Shown here: in pieces, positions 33,280 through 43,299 of the stretch
Layout: every line of letters begins with the position of its first letter
Numbering within the stretch: the first letter of the stretch is position 1
Source: Lepidostoma basale
Taxonomy: Eukaryota > Arthropoda > Insecta > Trichoptera > Lepidostomatidae
Reading direction: 5' to 3'
Assembly: GCA_022606425.2 (NCBI GenBank)
Contig: JAHDVF020001340.1
Location: 62,001-126,000, forward strand
Length of the DNA: 64,000 nt
Position numbers and translations under genes: made by a program
Notes under the pieces: model-generated
Told to the model about the DNA's origin: nothing
Databases searched by the model: none
The model's input: the letters and a program-made list of their open reading frames with translations, nothing else

Positions 33280-33725
33280 TTAATACAAAAGAAAATGTCT
33301 GTTTTCTAGGAGAGTATTTATTATATTTTATGCGAATGACATGTTTCGCCTGTGTAAGATATCACTTGAAATTCGCGAAACATTTAATTCACACAAAACA
33401 CAATAAAACTTCTTGAAAACAGACGTTTTCATTCATATTAATTATTTAAAATGGAGTTTTACATCATTGTTCAAGATTTTATTTTATTGTTTCTTGAACA
33501 ATGATGTAAAACTCCATATTAAATGATTAATACGAATGAAAAGGCAGTTTTCTAGAAGTTTTATTTTACTCGTATTTTATGGGGATGACATGTTTCTCAC
33601 TTCTAAGGTTTTATCAAATGTAGTTAAAATTACATTTCATAATGCCTTAGAAGGAGAAACATGTCATCCCCATAAAATATAATAAAACGTCTCGAAAACT
33701 GACGTTTTCATTCGTATTAAAAATA
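33280..33725. repeat. Three consecutive fold-backs, GCGAAACATGTC family
   Basis: Three hairpins lie in series: 33285-33430 (GAAAATGTCTGTTTTCTAGG to ACTTCTTGAAAACAGACGTT), 33446-33518 (GGAGTTTTACATCATTGTTC and its complement around TTTTATTTTATTGTTT), and 33525-33720 (AAGGCAGTTTTCTAGAAGTT to CGTCTCGAAAACTGACG). The first and third carry ACATGTTTCGCC / GAAACATGTCATCCCC arms. The composite matches 28.51-28.79 kb in order and content, so it is a repeat unit and not a chance structure. Confidence 0.6.
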
Positions 33726-33729
33726 AATA

Positions 33730-34205
33730 CATTTATAATTACATTATACATTATTGGTTTGATCTAAAATAGATACTCCAGGAGAACAAGTATTTCTTGT
33801 TTGCATCCAGGGACCTGACCTATGTTTATTATGTGATTCCCGTTAAATTAGATCATAATAACTTGGGATCAAGTGTTAATATGCATTTCCGCAAATCTGT
33901 TCGAATGTATCAAGCAATATTATGTTTGGCCTGGATCCAAATACGTCCGTGACGATATTGGCAGTGATCGATGTTAATTCGAATGTAAACTAGCAAACAA
34001 CCGTCAACAATGTAACCGAATAGCTCCTGCAATGTACGATCCTTATCACGTTCACACGTAGATTAGCTAATCATTCGATAGTAATCGTTGTTTAAAACTT
34101 CCCGAGCGCATGATCTAAATCTAATGATTAATTCATGTAACCGTTCTTTTCAAAAGATTTAAACATCTTTTACCCAAAGAAGTTTCGACTATCTAATACT
34201 CTAAA
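33730..34205. other. Unassigned sequence
   Basis: Less AT-rich than average, with no frame or motif that I can support. Confidence 0.35.
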
Positions 34206-34209
34206 ATAT

Positions 34210-34315
34210 AACTAATTAAACATCACGCCGTCTCCCTGTAGGGGTAGGTAAAAATAATGGACAGCCACATTTTTATAGATTTATCGCTTTCTCTACATTC
34301 AATTGAGATTGAAAA
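34210..34315 (-). pseudogene. RTE-like LINE 3' scrap
   Basis: AACTAATTAAACATCACGCC, GTCTCCCTGTAGGGGTAGGT and CGCTTTCTCTACATTCA are the minus-strand image of the RTE-like 3' end, with a reduced tail. About 100 bases. Confidence 0.65.
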
Positions 34316-34434
34316 AAAAGGTTTAAATATATTTCTTCTACTTTTTCTATTAGTTTGTGTTCGTATTAATAATTAAATAATATTTTTTACTTTGTAAAAC
34401 ACCATTTAATTTAAAATACAGACACATTTACAAA

Positions 34435-34515
34435 TTACATATTAAATATTATATAAACACACGTGTTTCAAACCCAGAAGCCCTTCATCATTGTAGTTAA
34501 ATATTGTATATACAA
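34435..34515 (-). repeat. Hammerhead-like motif, CACGTG form
   Basis: Minus strand: CAATGATGAAGGGCTTCTGG, then GTTTGAAACACGTGTG. TGATGA, GAAA and the palindrome CACGTG are present, while the stem II partner strand has decayed. A related minus-strand fragment lies at 52.53-52.60 kb (GGCTTCTGTGTCCGAAATAT). Confidence 0.35.
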
Positions 34516-35286
34516 AATAAATATTTAAACTTTTTTTAATGTTGTCAGTTTTGAAAGATGTTAAAATGAATTATTTCGAACGTTTATGTATTTAAAAAAA
34601 ATATTGTTCAGTTGAAATATATTCATCTTATAAAGAAAGATACGTGGTGTTCTTAATTAAATAGATTCCATCGATTTTCGGCATGCTGACGAAACCGGAT
34701 ATAAAATATAATCTTTATTAGTTTCAGAACGAGATATCATTAATAACATTATATTTACAATGACTACCACAGTCGAAATCTAAAACAACGAAGAATTTTC
34801 TATGTAAATATAAATCGTTTATTGGGAAACTGACTATAAATTTTATTATTAATACATTGTTTGCTAATAAAGTTGGGTTCGCGCGTACTCATGAAATCGT
34901 TGTCCTTCAAAACAATGCAAATGTACGGTTTATTGCCCATTAGATTTGTGTTACAAATAACGGACGCTGAATCGAAATGAATTTCTCAGTTGATTGTGAT
35001 TATTTACCCGGATATTGAATACATGTCCTATTCAAAGTGTTCAATTCGCCGTCCTTTTGTTCAAATATGAACCGATTTCGGAAAGCAGGAAACCGTCCTT
35101 TACCAAGAACAAAGGATTTCCACCATTTTATTTTTAATAAAATATTGAAATCGTGTATACGTCTTGTTGTTTATCCTACAAGGTGTTTAAAGCTTAGTTT
35201 TACAATACGCATATACTCGTAAATAAGTGTTTTTTTAAATAATGAAATTAGTTATTTTTATTAAAAATTCCTTCATAGAAAATGTT

Positions 35287-35423
35287 TAGTTTAATTCAAC
35301 TTAGGTTTTGTCTTCGACCGGTTTCGGCAGCTCGCTGCTATCTTCTGGGCAACCACCAGAAGATGGCAGCGGACTGCCAAAACCGATCGAATCCTTAAAC
35401 CTAAGTAGAATTAAACTAAAATT
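35287..35423. repeat. Fold-back element with hammerhead-like motif (CAGAAGA)
   Basis: Arms TAGTTTAATTCAACTTAGGT / CCTAAGTAGAATTAAACTA enclose two opposite motifs. Plus strand: CAGAAGA, hairpin GGCAG-CGGA-CTGCC, AAAA, CCGATCG (35358-35390). Minus strand: GAAGATAGCAGCGAGCTGCC, GAAACCGGTCGAAG. The minus version keeps GAAA and the palindromic CCGG followed by TC. A partial copy is inserted in an RTE element at 51.03 kb. Confidence 0.55.
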
Positions 35424-35664
35424 ACTATAAATATTTTTTTGTTTAATTTTTACGTTAATAATTTAAGTTTAAGTTAATTTGTTTGTTTATATGATATCAA
35501 AGAAATATATAAACAAAAAAAACTTAATGTAGAATTTGGTTATCTTCTGTAAATATTTCATGGATTGCAACTAGTGTATATAAGTCACTATCTATTACCC
35601 TAAATATATAAATAAGGTATATACAAAAGATGCCCTGAGAACCCACGTATTTAATAAATCTGTA

Positions 35665-35915
35665 TGTTTGAGATAATATGGTTTGGACATATGGAAAGAA
35701 TGGTAAAAAAATTATATGTTAACGATGTAAATGGAATCAGAAATAGAAAAGACGGAGGAAAACGTGGCACGATCAAATAAATCAAATAGTGAATGTTGAG
35801 GAAGCGAGAGAAATATGTCAGGAAAGAAAAGTGTGACAGTCCATTCTTTCTGCCGACCCCTTCGGAGAGACGGCGTGATGGTTAGTTAGTTAGTTAGTTA
35901 GTTATTTTAAGTTTT
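35665..35915 (+). pseudogene. RTE-like LINE 3' end with (TTAG)n tail
   Basis: Blocks for FGHMERMVKKLYVNDVNGIR, 'NRKDGGKRGTIK' (frameshifted RPRKTWHDQI), VEEAREICQERKV and the CGGAGAGACGGCGTGATGGT end lead into four to five TTAG units at 35882-35905. There are several frameshifts. Confidence 0.8.
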
Positions 35916-36049
35916 AAAAACACCAAAAAAATTGTATTTATGTCATAAAATTATGACTCAAGTCTAAAACATGAAGCCATGAAGAGTTTTTAATTTGAAC
36001 AAAGCGAGGAATTCATCAAACAAGATTATATAATATTTTATTATTAAGT

Positions 36050-36300
36050 ACCCAGCGGCCGCGGCTAGTCCAGGGAGGGGGCGAGCGTTCCTTTACGAGC
36101 GCCTAATACTAACCTCACCCGATCCCAGTCGTAAAGCGAGACACTCCGCGCGAATTCATCTTATACACATTTTTAGAGTGAGTTTTATTGTCCTGCTGTC
36201 CGTGAGAATTGTGGCTGTATTTCTCGTCTCGGTGTCGCAAACATACCGTTTTTGATCAGATAAAATGGAATCTGCGCCAAAGAAAAGATGCTGGAGTTAA
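36050..36300. other. GC-rich island of unknown function
   Basis: Abrupt rise in G+C: CCCAGCGGCCGCGGCTAGTC, GGGAGGGGGCGAGCG, then CGTCTCGGTGTCGCAAACAT. A short frame MESAPKKRCWS ends after 11 codons. It could be a host gene 5' end (promoter plus first exon) or a transposon 5' UTR. I find no second copy in the window. Confidence 0.3.
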
Positions 36301-37034
36301 GACGGAGTAGTAAAGATTATCGGAAGCCATATATTAAACAATTATTCGGAAGAAAATTCTTGTGAACAGATTAACGCGTCTTGCATGATGATTTTTTGAT
36401 ATTTCCGTGTATCTACTTGTACTTGATACTAGTTCTGAGGGAAGTACTATCTTTATTATAACTGTATGGTATATTTATTTTATAAATTTGTCATGCATCT
36501 TATTTTTCTCGCTCTTTTTATTAATCTATTATGTATTACTTATTTTTGTGTATCTCTAACTTGTATCTTTAGTGTATTGGAAAAAAAATTCTGTAATGCT
36601 TAAGATATGTTTAAAATAAATAAATGAAAATGAAAATAGTTTTACAAATAATGTTCATTTCACATTTTTCTCTAATTTCACAGTGGAAGAAGAAATCTCT
36701 TTAAAGCTTGTAGTCAATCTATTTCATAAGTTCTATTAAATGTGTTATGTGAGTGACGTGTTTAAAGAGTGAATGTACAAGAATACAGTTGGGCCTGTAT
36801 TGTCCAAGAAATGAACATGGTTTTTGCAGTCAGATCGTTAACTCGTTGTTGAAATAAAACGCAAGTGTTAATATAATAAGAATAAACACAGCTAACCAAC
36901 TCACAATACGGTCCTTCTCTCAGATTTGGAAGTTGCGAATTAATTTGTAAATCTTGGATCATTGATAGCTGACCAGGGAGAATGCGAAAGAAGATTCGAC
37001 GCAGAACCCAAATGGCGAAGATATGGCAAGACAA

Positions 37035-37435
37035 AAATATAAAAAAAAAATACCAATATGAGACTGGTTCAATCCCTCGTTTTCTCCATATTCCTTTATG
37101 GTTACGAGTCTTGGACTATGCCAACATCGGAGAGGTTAAATTGATCGGCTGGGTATCAGGACAAGACTCTCGCGGATGTGCTCTCAGAGAGTGTAAAAGT
37201 ATTTCGGGCAATAGTCCGGAGAAATCAGAGCAACCTTTAAAAGCTCTTCATCATGGACTAAGTTTAAGCTAATGATAAAAATTAGGGCGCTGACTGTTCT
37301 CTCATTAGCTGCAGTCTGGAGACTGACGGGTGACAGGAGCGCATGGTGTACTATGGTCAATAGTTTACAGGATGGACACGATCCTCAATCATTAAGAATA
37401 CGACAGAGAAGAAGAATGGGTTAATAATATTGTAT
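37035..37435 (+). pseudogene. LINE ORF2 C-terminal remnant
   Basis: Read with frameshifts: MRLVQSLVFSIFLYGYESWT, then MPTSERLN. The 'K.LVFSI.LYG.E.WT' block is the common post-RT motif of LINE ORF2. Toward the end, 'LSLAAVWRLTGDRSAWCTMV' and (AAG)2 with GAATGGG close the fragment. A different family from the other LINEs here. Confidence 0.65.
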
Positions 37436-37439
37436 TAAA

Positions 37440-38655
37440 GAACGGCATTTTTTTGTAAATTTAATTGTAGAATATAATAATATTTTTTATTAAATTATGT
37501 GAATGATTCATAACTTGATAAGTTTAGATAAATGTCTCAAGTGTTTGAAGGACCTGCTTATTTATCCTTTTACCTTCAGGAAAAATAATATGTTGGTTAG
37601 TTTGTCTGTTATCTGGGCTTATAGTTAGACTTAAGCCAAAGCATTTGTCAAAAAAATATATAAAATTAATTCAAGAAAAGTAATTAATTTCGTTATCAAC
37701 TAAATTAAAAATCTCTTTTGTGATACCAGATTTTCAGTATTTTTATGACTATTCTTAGCGAATAAATTAACTTGTCATTACTTTCGTCTGATGCAGTAAT
37801 GGGATAAACCAGTCAAGAGGAAGTAATATCTTTTGAAGGCAAGAGACAGCGCAATTTATTTCATGATGTAGGAGGGAAATTACTTCCTTGACCATTTAAA
37901 ATTACTTAACTGTTCTGTTAAAAGTAAATTAAATTATATGGTATTAAATAATATTTTTCTTTATTATATTGACAAGATATACGTGAATTAAAATATGTTT
38001 AACAAAAGTTAATTATTATCAGATTGAGAAGAGAAGAAGTCATAATGTAAGAGGAATATTACTTCTATACCCATTATTAATTAAAAGTAAATTAAATTAT
38101 ATGATATTAAATAATCTTATAATAGTTTACTCAATCATATTCAAAGGATACTTAATATAATATAATATTATATATTAGAACAAACAAATTAAAAAATTAT
38201 CAGATTGAGAAGTATTACCAAAAATAGAAATAAATTGCCGTTTTAACAAAGATACACAACTTGTGAATGGGTAATGCAGTATATAACAGGACATTCTAAA
38301 CAGAACCTCTAACTTAAACATTGAATCACGAGTGATTAGACTGCACAATCCCTCCGCGATAATAGCTGAATCATGCGGTAATCTGTGTTCGGATTTGGTT
38401 GGGAACATAAGCGGTTCGTGAATATTTTACTTGATAAAATTCCTCGTTAACCTATACAAAAATAGTAAATTAAAAAAATCTTTGCAATGTTTTTAAATTA
38501 ATTTGAATGAGATTATAATATTATGGATGAATGTAAAACATTATTCATGTTCGACATATCTCAAGGAAAATATATTATATTTTTGACATTAAAAACAAAT
38601 GCAATTTTATTTAAGTTGAATAAGCAAACAAACAACCACGAGTGAAATGTGACTT
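37440..38655. other. AT-rich stretch with no recognisable gene
   Basis: A pair of loosely mirrored segments (AGTCAAGAGGAAGTAATATC near 37812 and GGAAATTACTTCCTTGACCA near 37873) may be an old fold-back. Otherwise nothing could be recognised. Confidence 0.35.
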
Positions 38656-38659
38656 AAAG

Positions 38660-38975
38660 AGTCATGCAAAAAGCCATGTTAGGAATAGACAGAGTCAGAA
38701 ACGATACGGTGAGATAAAAAACAAAGGTCCCTCAAGAAGCAAAGGGCAGGTCACATAGCCAGAAGCTCGGATGAAAATGGACATGGATGGACAAGAATAC
38801 TACTTACTGACTTGGAGACCGTGGATGGCAAAGAGAAGTGCAAGGCGACCGCATCTACGGTGGAATGACTTGAACAGACAGATGCAGTCTGCACAAGACA
38901 GAGTGGTGTGGAAGCGAATGGAGGAGGTGTTTGTCCAGAAGTTGACGGGAATAGGCTGAATAAGAAGAAGAAGCG
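38660..38975 (+). pseudogene. LINE ORF2 C-terminus, AAG-tailed
   Basis: Starts AKSHVRNRQSQK-like in a broken frame ('KAMLGIDRVRNDTVR'), then an open part at 38771-38959 including RPWMAKRSARRPHLRWNDLN, RQMQSAQDRVVWKRMEEVFV, QKLTGIG and a stop. (AAG)3 follows. 'KR..GRPxxRW.DD' and 'A.DR..W..L.EAF...W' are standard features of this LINE domain. A separate family. Confidence 0.7.
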
Positions 38976-38981
38976 AATAAA

Positions 38982-39072
38982 CAAACCATCACGCCTTTCC
39001 CCTGAAAGGGTAGGCAGAGATAATGGACTGCCACGGCAACACATACAGGTTCCTGCACATTCATACAGCGAT
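38982..39072 (-). pseudogene. RTE-like LINE 3' scrap
   Basis: AACCATCACGCCTTTCCCCT, GAAAGGGTAGGCAGAGATAA and TTCCTGCACATTCATACAGC represent the family's last 30 codons with a deletion. It sits immediately beyond the tail of the long copy. Confidence 0.65.
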
Positions 39073-39074
39073 AC

Positions 39075-40690
39075 AATCACTAACTAACTAACTAACTTAC
39101 CATCACGCCGTCTCCCCGGAGGGGTAGGCAGAAAGAATGGAACGCCACACTGTTCTGTCCTGACATACGCCTCTCGCTTCCTCTACATTCATACATCTTG
39201 TCATGCACGCACGTCGATTTTTCCGACTCCTCACGTGACCGACATTCAATATTTGATTGATTTGATCGTGCCACGTTTTCCTCGGCCTTCCTCTATTTCT
39301 AGCTCCGTTCACGCCGTTTACATATACCTTCTTTACCATTCTGTCTTCACTCATTCTTTCCATGTGTCCAAACCATCTTAATGACCCTTTCCTTATTTTG
39401 TTCATAACACTTTCATTCGCACCACATTCACTTCTTATACTTGCATTTGTCACTCTATCATAAACAGATTTGCCACACATTCGTCTTAGAGATCTCATTT
39501 CTACTGCATTTATTCTACTTTCATCCTTCTTTTGCCAGTTCCATGCTTCACTTCCATACATAAGGGTCGGCACAAGAACACCATTGTGCACTGCCATCTT
39601 AGCTTTTTTGGATAGGCTTTTGTTTGCGATGACAACTTTAAGTGCACCATTTATTCTGTTGCCTGCCCCAACCCTTCTTTCAATATCCTTCTCCACCCTC
39701 CCATCCTTTGTAAACATACTTCCTAAATAAACAAATTCATCCACTTGTTCCAGATTTTCACCGTTTACACTAATGTTGCACACTGTCATGCTTCCTTCTT
39801 TTTCGAAAATCATTACCTTAGACTTATTCACATTCATCATCAAATCGTATCGCTTGCATACCTCATACATCCTAGACACCAGGGCTTGCAGTTCGTGCTC
39901 GTTGTCTGCAAGTAGCACAGCGTCGTCCGCATACAACAAACAGCTTACTGAAACATCTTCCATTTTTGCACCTGCTTCCAACCCTTTCAGCTCTTTCATA
40001 CACTTGTCCATATATAGATTAAACAACCATGGAGACATTACACACCCCTGTTTGACACCTTTATTGATATCAAACCAGGCTGTAAGATCCCCATTTACTC
40101 TGACACTAGCAGTGCTTTCTGTGTACAGCGATGAAATTGCCGTGATCAGTTTTGTGTTTATTCCATATTCCGACAATATTTCCCACAGTTTACCTCTATC
40201 TACGCGTTCATATGCTTTTTGCAAAACGACAAACGCACAGAAGAGTTTACGGTTTTTGGCCATAAACTTCTCTGTCACTGTACGAAGTGCAAAAATTTGA
40301 TCCATGCATCCTCTGCCATTCATAAAAGCGCCTTGCACATCCCAAACTCTATCACTCGTCGTCTTTCTTACTCTTTCTATTAAAATTCTGCCATAGATTT
40401 TACCAACAACACTCAAAATACTAATAGCTCTGTAGTTTCCACATTCCATATGGGATCCTTTTCCTTTGTTCAGAGGCAAAATAACTGCTCTCCTCCAGTC
40501 GAGTGGGGTATATCCCTCCTCCAAGCATTGGTTGAACAGTTTACATATCCATGCGGAAACTACTTCGCCACCGTTTTTGATAAATTCTATAGCGATGCAG
40601 TCATACCCTACAGCTTTTCCACTTTTCATTGCTTTCACAGATCTTTCAATCTCATTCATCACGATATTGAATATAACCTAAGGATTTCTT
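39075..40690 (-). mobile_element. RTE-like LINE, longest copy (RT to tail)
   Basis: 5'-truncated within ORF2 at about 40690 and running to the TTAG-type tail (AACTAACTAACTAACTTACC on the plus strand, 39082-39101). The stop codon lies only a few bases before the tail, so the 3' UTR is nearly absent, as in RTE-clade elements. About twenty shorter fragments in the window share this end. The endonuclease domain is missing. Confidence 0.85.
39103..40662 (-). CDS. Reverse transcriptase, 5'-truncated and probably inactive
   Basis: 519 codons without a stop. Residues 1-270 are the RT domain of a non-LTR retrotransposon: KSGKAVGYDCIAIEFIKNGG, NYRAISILSVVGKIYGRIL, GRGCMDQIFALR, KGVKQGCVMSPWLFNLYMD and the catalytic YADD at 244-247. 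Residues 270-519 are the conserved C-terminal part with VDEFVYLGSMF, MAVHNGVLVPTLMYGSEAWN, RRMCGKSVYDRV, WFGHMERMSED and RGRPRKTWHDQINQILNVGH. The first catalytic Asp (motif A, usually FVDLxKAYDRV) is replaced by Val146: FCAFVVLQKAYERV. So the copy should not polymerise even though its frame is open. The ATG at 40662 is merely the first Met after truncation; the native protein would begin with an endonuclease. I call RTE-like from the 3' structure; the clade assignment is not certain. Confidence 0.88.
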   Translation of the reverse strand: MMNEIERSVKAMKSGKAVGYDCIAIEFIKNGGEVVSAWICKLFNQCLEEGYTPLDWRRAVILPLNKGKGSHMECGNYRAISILSVVGKIYGRILIERVRKTTSDRVWDVQGAFMNGRGCMDQIFALRTVTEKFMAKNRKLFCAFVVLQKAYERVDRGKLWEILSEYGINTKLITAISSLYTESTASVRVNGDLTAWFDINKGVKQGCVMSPWLFNLYMDKCMKELKGLEAGAKMEDVSVSCLLYADDAVLLADNEHELQALVSRMYEVCKRYDLMMNVNKSKVMIFEKEGSMTVCNISVNGENLEQVDEFVYLGSMFTKDGRVEKDIERRVGAGNRINGALKVVIANKSLSKKAKMAVHNGVLVPTLMYGSEAWNWQKKDESRINAVEMRSLRRMCGKSVYDRVTNASIRSECGANESVMNKIRKGSLRWFGHMERMSEDRMVKKVYVNGVNGARNRGRPRKTWHDQINQILNVGHVRSRKNRRACMTRCMNVEEARGVCQDRTVWRSILSAYPSGETA

Positions 40691-40839
40691 TTTAATTTAT
40701 GGAACTGTCAATCATATATAATAGAAAGATTTCATTGATAGTATAGTATTATAAAGAATACGTGCTACGAAACGGTAAAATGTTGAAGAAATACAGGTTA
40801 TATAGGATTTGAAGTTGTTTTTCGGCGAGACACTTACAA

Positions 40840-41115
40840 ATTCGACATGTTTTCCCGGAATGATTTTATGAGTCAGTCGTTTGTACCAGAGAGCCCGATC
40901 AAATAAAACACGCATGTACCTTTCATATAAATCTGGCACCGCGCTTCCGTGGCTGGAAGTGTTTGAATATCGCGGCCTCCAGTGTAATGAGACGAAATTA
41001 GGGCGCAAAACGAAATCCGATAATCGGTGGGAGGATGTTTACACGGAGTACCGGAGGAAGCGGAGTCCTCTTTGCGTGTGCTGTATACGGGCACTGCTCA
41101 TCCACAGGATGTATG
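40840..41115. other. GC-richer segment of unknown function
   Basis: Between the RTE copy and a fold-back, this 270-base part has CpG-rich blocks and partly open frames on both strands (98 and 73 codons on minus, 80 on plus). I recognise no motif. It may be part of another transposon. Confidence 0.25.
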
Positions 41116-41227
41116 GTACTTGAACAATACATTTTAAGACAGTTCAGATTTTTTAATAGATTTAAATAAATATGTATAACAACATATCATTGAAGAAAAA
41201 CCTGGTGTAAAAATCCTAAAGTATTTA

Positions 41228-41800
41228 TCACTCATTGATATGAATGAAAACTCCTGTTTTCTAAAGGTTTTATTATAGTTTATGGGAATGACAGGTTTCG
41301 CTTTTCATAATCATTATCAAATGTCTTTTGTGCTATGACTAATCAAGGGCAGACACAGTAAGGACAAAACAAGTTTTGAGGACTTCGGAAATGAAGACAC
41401 TGAGGACGATAGCAGGCAAGACATTGAGGGATCGCGTGAGGAACACCAGAATAAGAGAGATACGTGAGGTTGAGGATATTATAAGATGGAGCAGATAGCG
41501 AAAGAGGGACTGGTACGGTCATGTTCAGAGAATTGACACCACCAGATTCCCCTATATTGCATTGCATAATAAACCTCATGGGACTCGTCTTCGTGGAAGA
41601 CCTCCTAAAATATGGAAGGATAGTTGGGAATCTATCTCACAGGAGGAGCAACACTCTGGAGAATAGACCGCATAGGTCTACAATAAGGAAGAAGAAGAAG
41701 AAGAAACTAATGTCTAAGAAAGGCGAAACTTGTCATTCTAATAATATAAAAAAATCTTCTGAAACACAGACATTAGTATTTGTATCAACTGTTAAACATG
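41228..41800. repeat. Fold-back arms with a LINE inside
   Basis: The left arm at 41235-41330 (AAACTCCTGTTTTCTAAAGG, GGGAATGACAGGTTTCGCTT, ATTATCAAATGTC) and the right arm at 41705-41775 (AATGTCTAAGAAAGGCGAAA, CTTGTCATTCTAATAATA, CTGAAACACAGAC) are the family of 28.6/33.6 kb. An AAG-tailed LINE fragment fills the space between them. Confidence 0.5.
41338..41704 (+). pseudogene. AAG-tailed LINE, ORF2 C-terminus, copy 4
   Basis: Same family as 8.0 kb, starting later: QGQTQ-, then TKQVLRTSEMKTLRTIAGKT, LRDRVRNTRIREIREVEDII, RWSR, a stop (tagcga) where QR is expected, then REGLVRSCSEN in a shifted frame. It ends with GGAGAATAGACCGCATAGGT and the (AAG)n tail at 41688-41704. Confidence 0.8.
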
Positions 41801-41879
41801 GATTTTTACATCATTGTTCAAGAAACGAACTAATTTTAATGGCAATATTTGGTAGAATATTGGAAAAACGTTGATACAT

Positions 41880-43040
41880 TTCATTAAAATAGATACTCCA
41901 TGTTATTTTAGGAGTTTGTTTATTTATGTTTTGGGAGGTAATAGTATCTTCCAGTCAGTGGTAAAGTGAGTGCCAAAACAGAATGAAAGTATGCCAAAAA
42001 ATGATCTCGTAGGGTTTTTTCTCCCAAAACACATAATTCGTGATTTTTTGGACAATGCTATAATGTATAACAAATATACGGTATGATGAAGAATAACAGG
42101 ATTTGTGACCTAAATACAGTCCAAAACTTTGATTTATACTTATTAATGACTCAAAATAACTCAAGGTTTATGTTTTATTATTATGTTAATAAAAATACGC
42201 CAATTTTATCCCTTTTAATTTTCTTTTTGAAAGAATATAATAGGGAGCTGGTCAAATATTCAAAATATGGGTTAAATCGGTTTTATAGAGATATAAACTA
42301 ATTTAACAGTGAAATGATATAATGGAATAGGTTTCGTGTCAAGCATAGAACCGCTGTATGTATTACATGTTATGTTTGCACATAGTTGATATCAATACAT
42401 AGGCGTAGTCACGATAAGTACTTGTGTGTTGCGAATGATGTGACGATGACAGAAGGGGAAGTTAATATTGCTATATAAATGTGAACAGGGCGATATATTC
42501 CAATTTTTGTTGATAAATACGATATTAAAACATATTTTTGGTGCTTTTTAAATCAGATTGTGATTGTAATTTTTATCTACATATACATATGCTATAATCA
42601 GTAGTCTGTGAATAAGAGTGGCTAAACTAAGGTATGTGATACAATCTGCATTATATGCCTTATTATGACGGATGAAAGGTTTGTCGAAGAGTTGTCATAT
42701 AGCACAAAAAAAAACTTAAGGAACTATATGGGCTGAAATGTTCAAAAATAATAAAATGCAATCTCTGTTGGGTGATATTTAAGGCATTATTTGCAATGGC
42801 ATGAGCTTATATATTGAATCTCAGCATCACTTAGAGCCTGTGCAGTCTACATTGAGGTCAGAAATTTCTTTTGCGATGGGCAGATTGCGTGTCTGTTAAG
42901 AAACGCTATTCTCTCATAATTTTGGCAGCTGAGTCTTTGACTCTTCAGCCCGGTTCAATATCAATCCCCGCAGATCTCAAGTGCATTGAGAACCTGTCAA
43001 GAGTTTAGATAGACTCAAAACGCAACTTTTTAAATTATCC
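41880..43040. other. Unassigned sequence
   Basis: AT-rich with a somewhat richer part at 42820-42990. No frame or motif that I can support. Confidence 0.35.
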
Positions 43041-43047
43041 TATCAAA

Positions 43048-43293
43048 CGACGACCTTCGTGGCCGAGTGGTAAGTGCATTGACTGCCACCACGAAGGTTC
43101 CGGGTTTGATTCCCGGCGAGGGCAATGTGATTGTCACACTGTCTTTGGTTTGGTCTAGAATTTACGTGACAATAAAATGGCGATAGATTAACTACCTATC
43201 ACATGTCACGAGAATTACTATGATAGCAAAAATACCCTTTACATCGATTTGGCTCTGGCTGACATGATGTAAAGAGAGATTCAAGAAAAAAAA
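43048..43293 (+). mobile_element. tRNA-derived SINE, full length
   Basis: The head resembles a tRNA: box A GTGGCCGAGTGGTAAG at 43060-43075 and box B GGTTTGATTCC at 43112-43122, preceded by an anticodon-arm-like segment. These are internal RNA polymerase III promoter elements. The body (GTGATTGTCACACTGTCTTT, ACGTGACAATAAAATGG) is shared with copies at 49.5 and 50.0 kb. The tail region CCCTTTACATCGATTTGGCT, GATGTAAAGAG is the same as the 3' end of the LINE at 29.75 kb. It ends in an A-rich run. It is not a functional tRNA gene. Confidence 0.85.
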
Positions 43294-43299
43294 TGTTGA

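Noticed and set aside
28280..33725. CRISPR-like array from the repeated GAAACATGTC words
   Set aside because: Spacing is irregular, copies are inverted pairs and imperfect, and the genome is eukaryotic.
37810..38065. Fold-back with hammerhead motif around GGAAGTAATATC / GATATTACTTCC-like words
   Set aside because: Arms are short and loosely matched, and none of the core blocks is present.
39078..39101. Telomeric repeat (TTAGG)n
   Set aside because: The unit is TTAG, four bases, and occurs directly after the stop codon of RTE-like fragments; it is the element's tail.
39773..40300. 175-codon plus-strand frame opposite the RT ORF
   Set aside because: Antisense shadow of the reverse transcriptase; rich in Ser/Leu without motif.
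43048..43130. Functional tRNA gene
   Set aside because: Box A and B are present, but the anticodon arm and acceptor stem do not pair well, and the same head with a common body and tail occurs three times, so it is a SINE.
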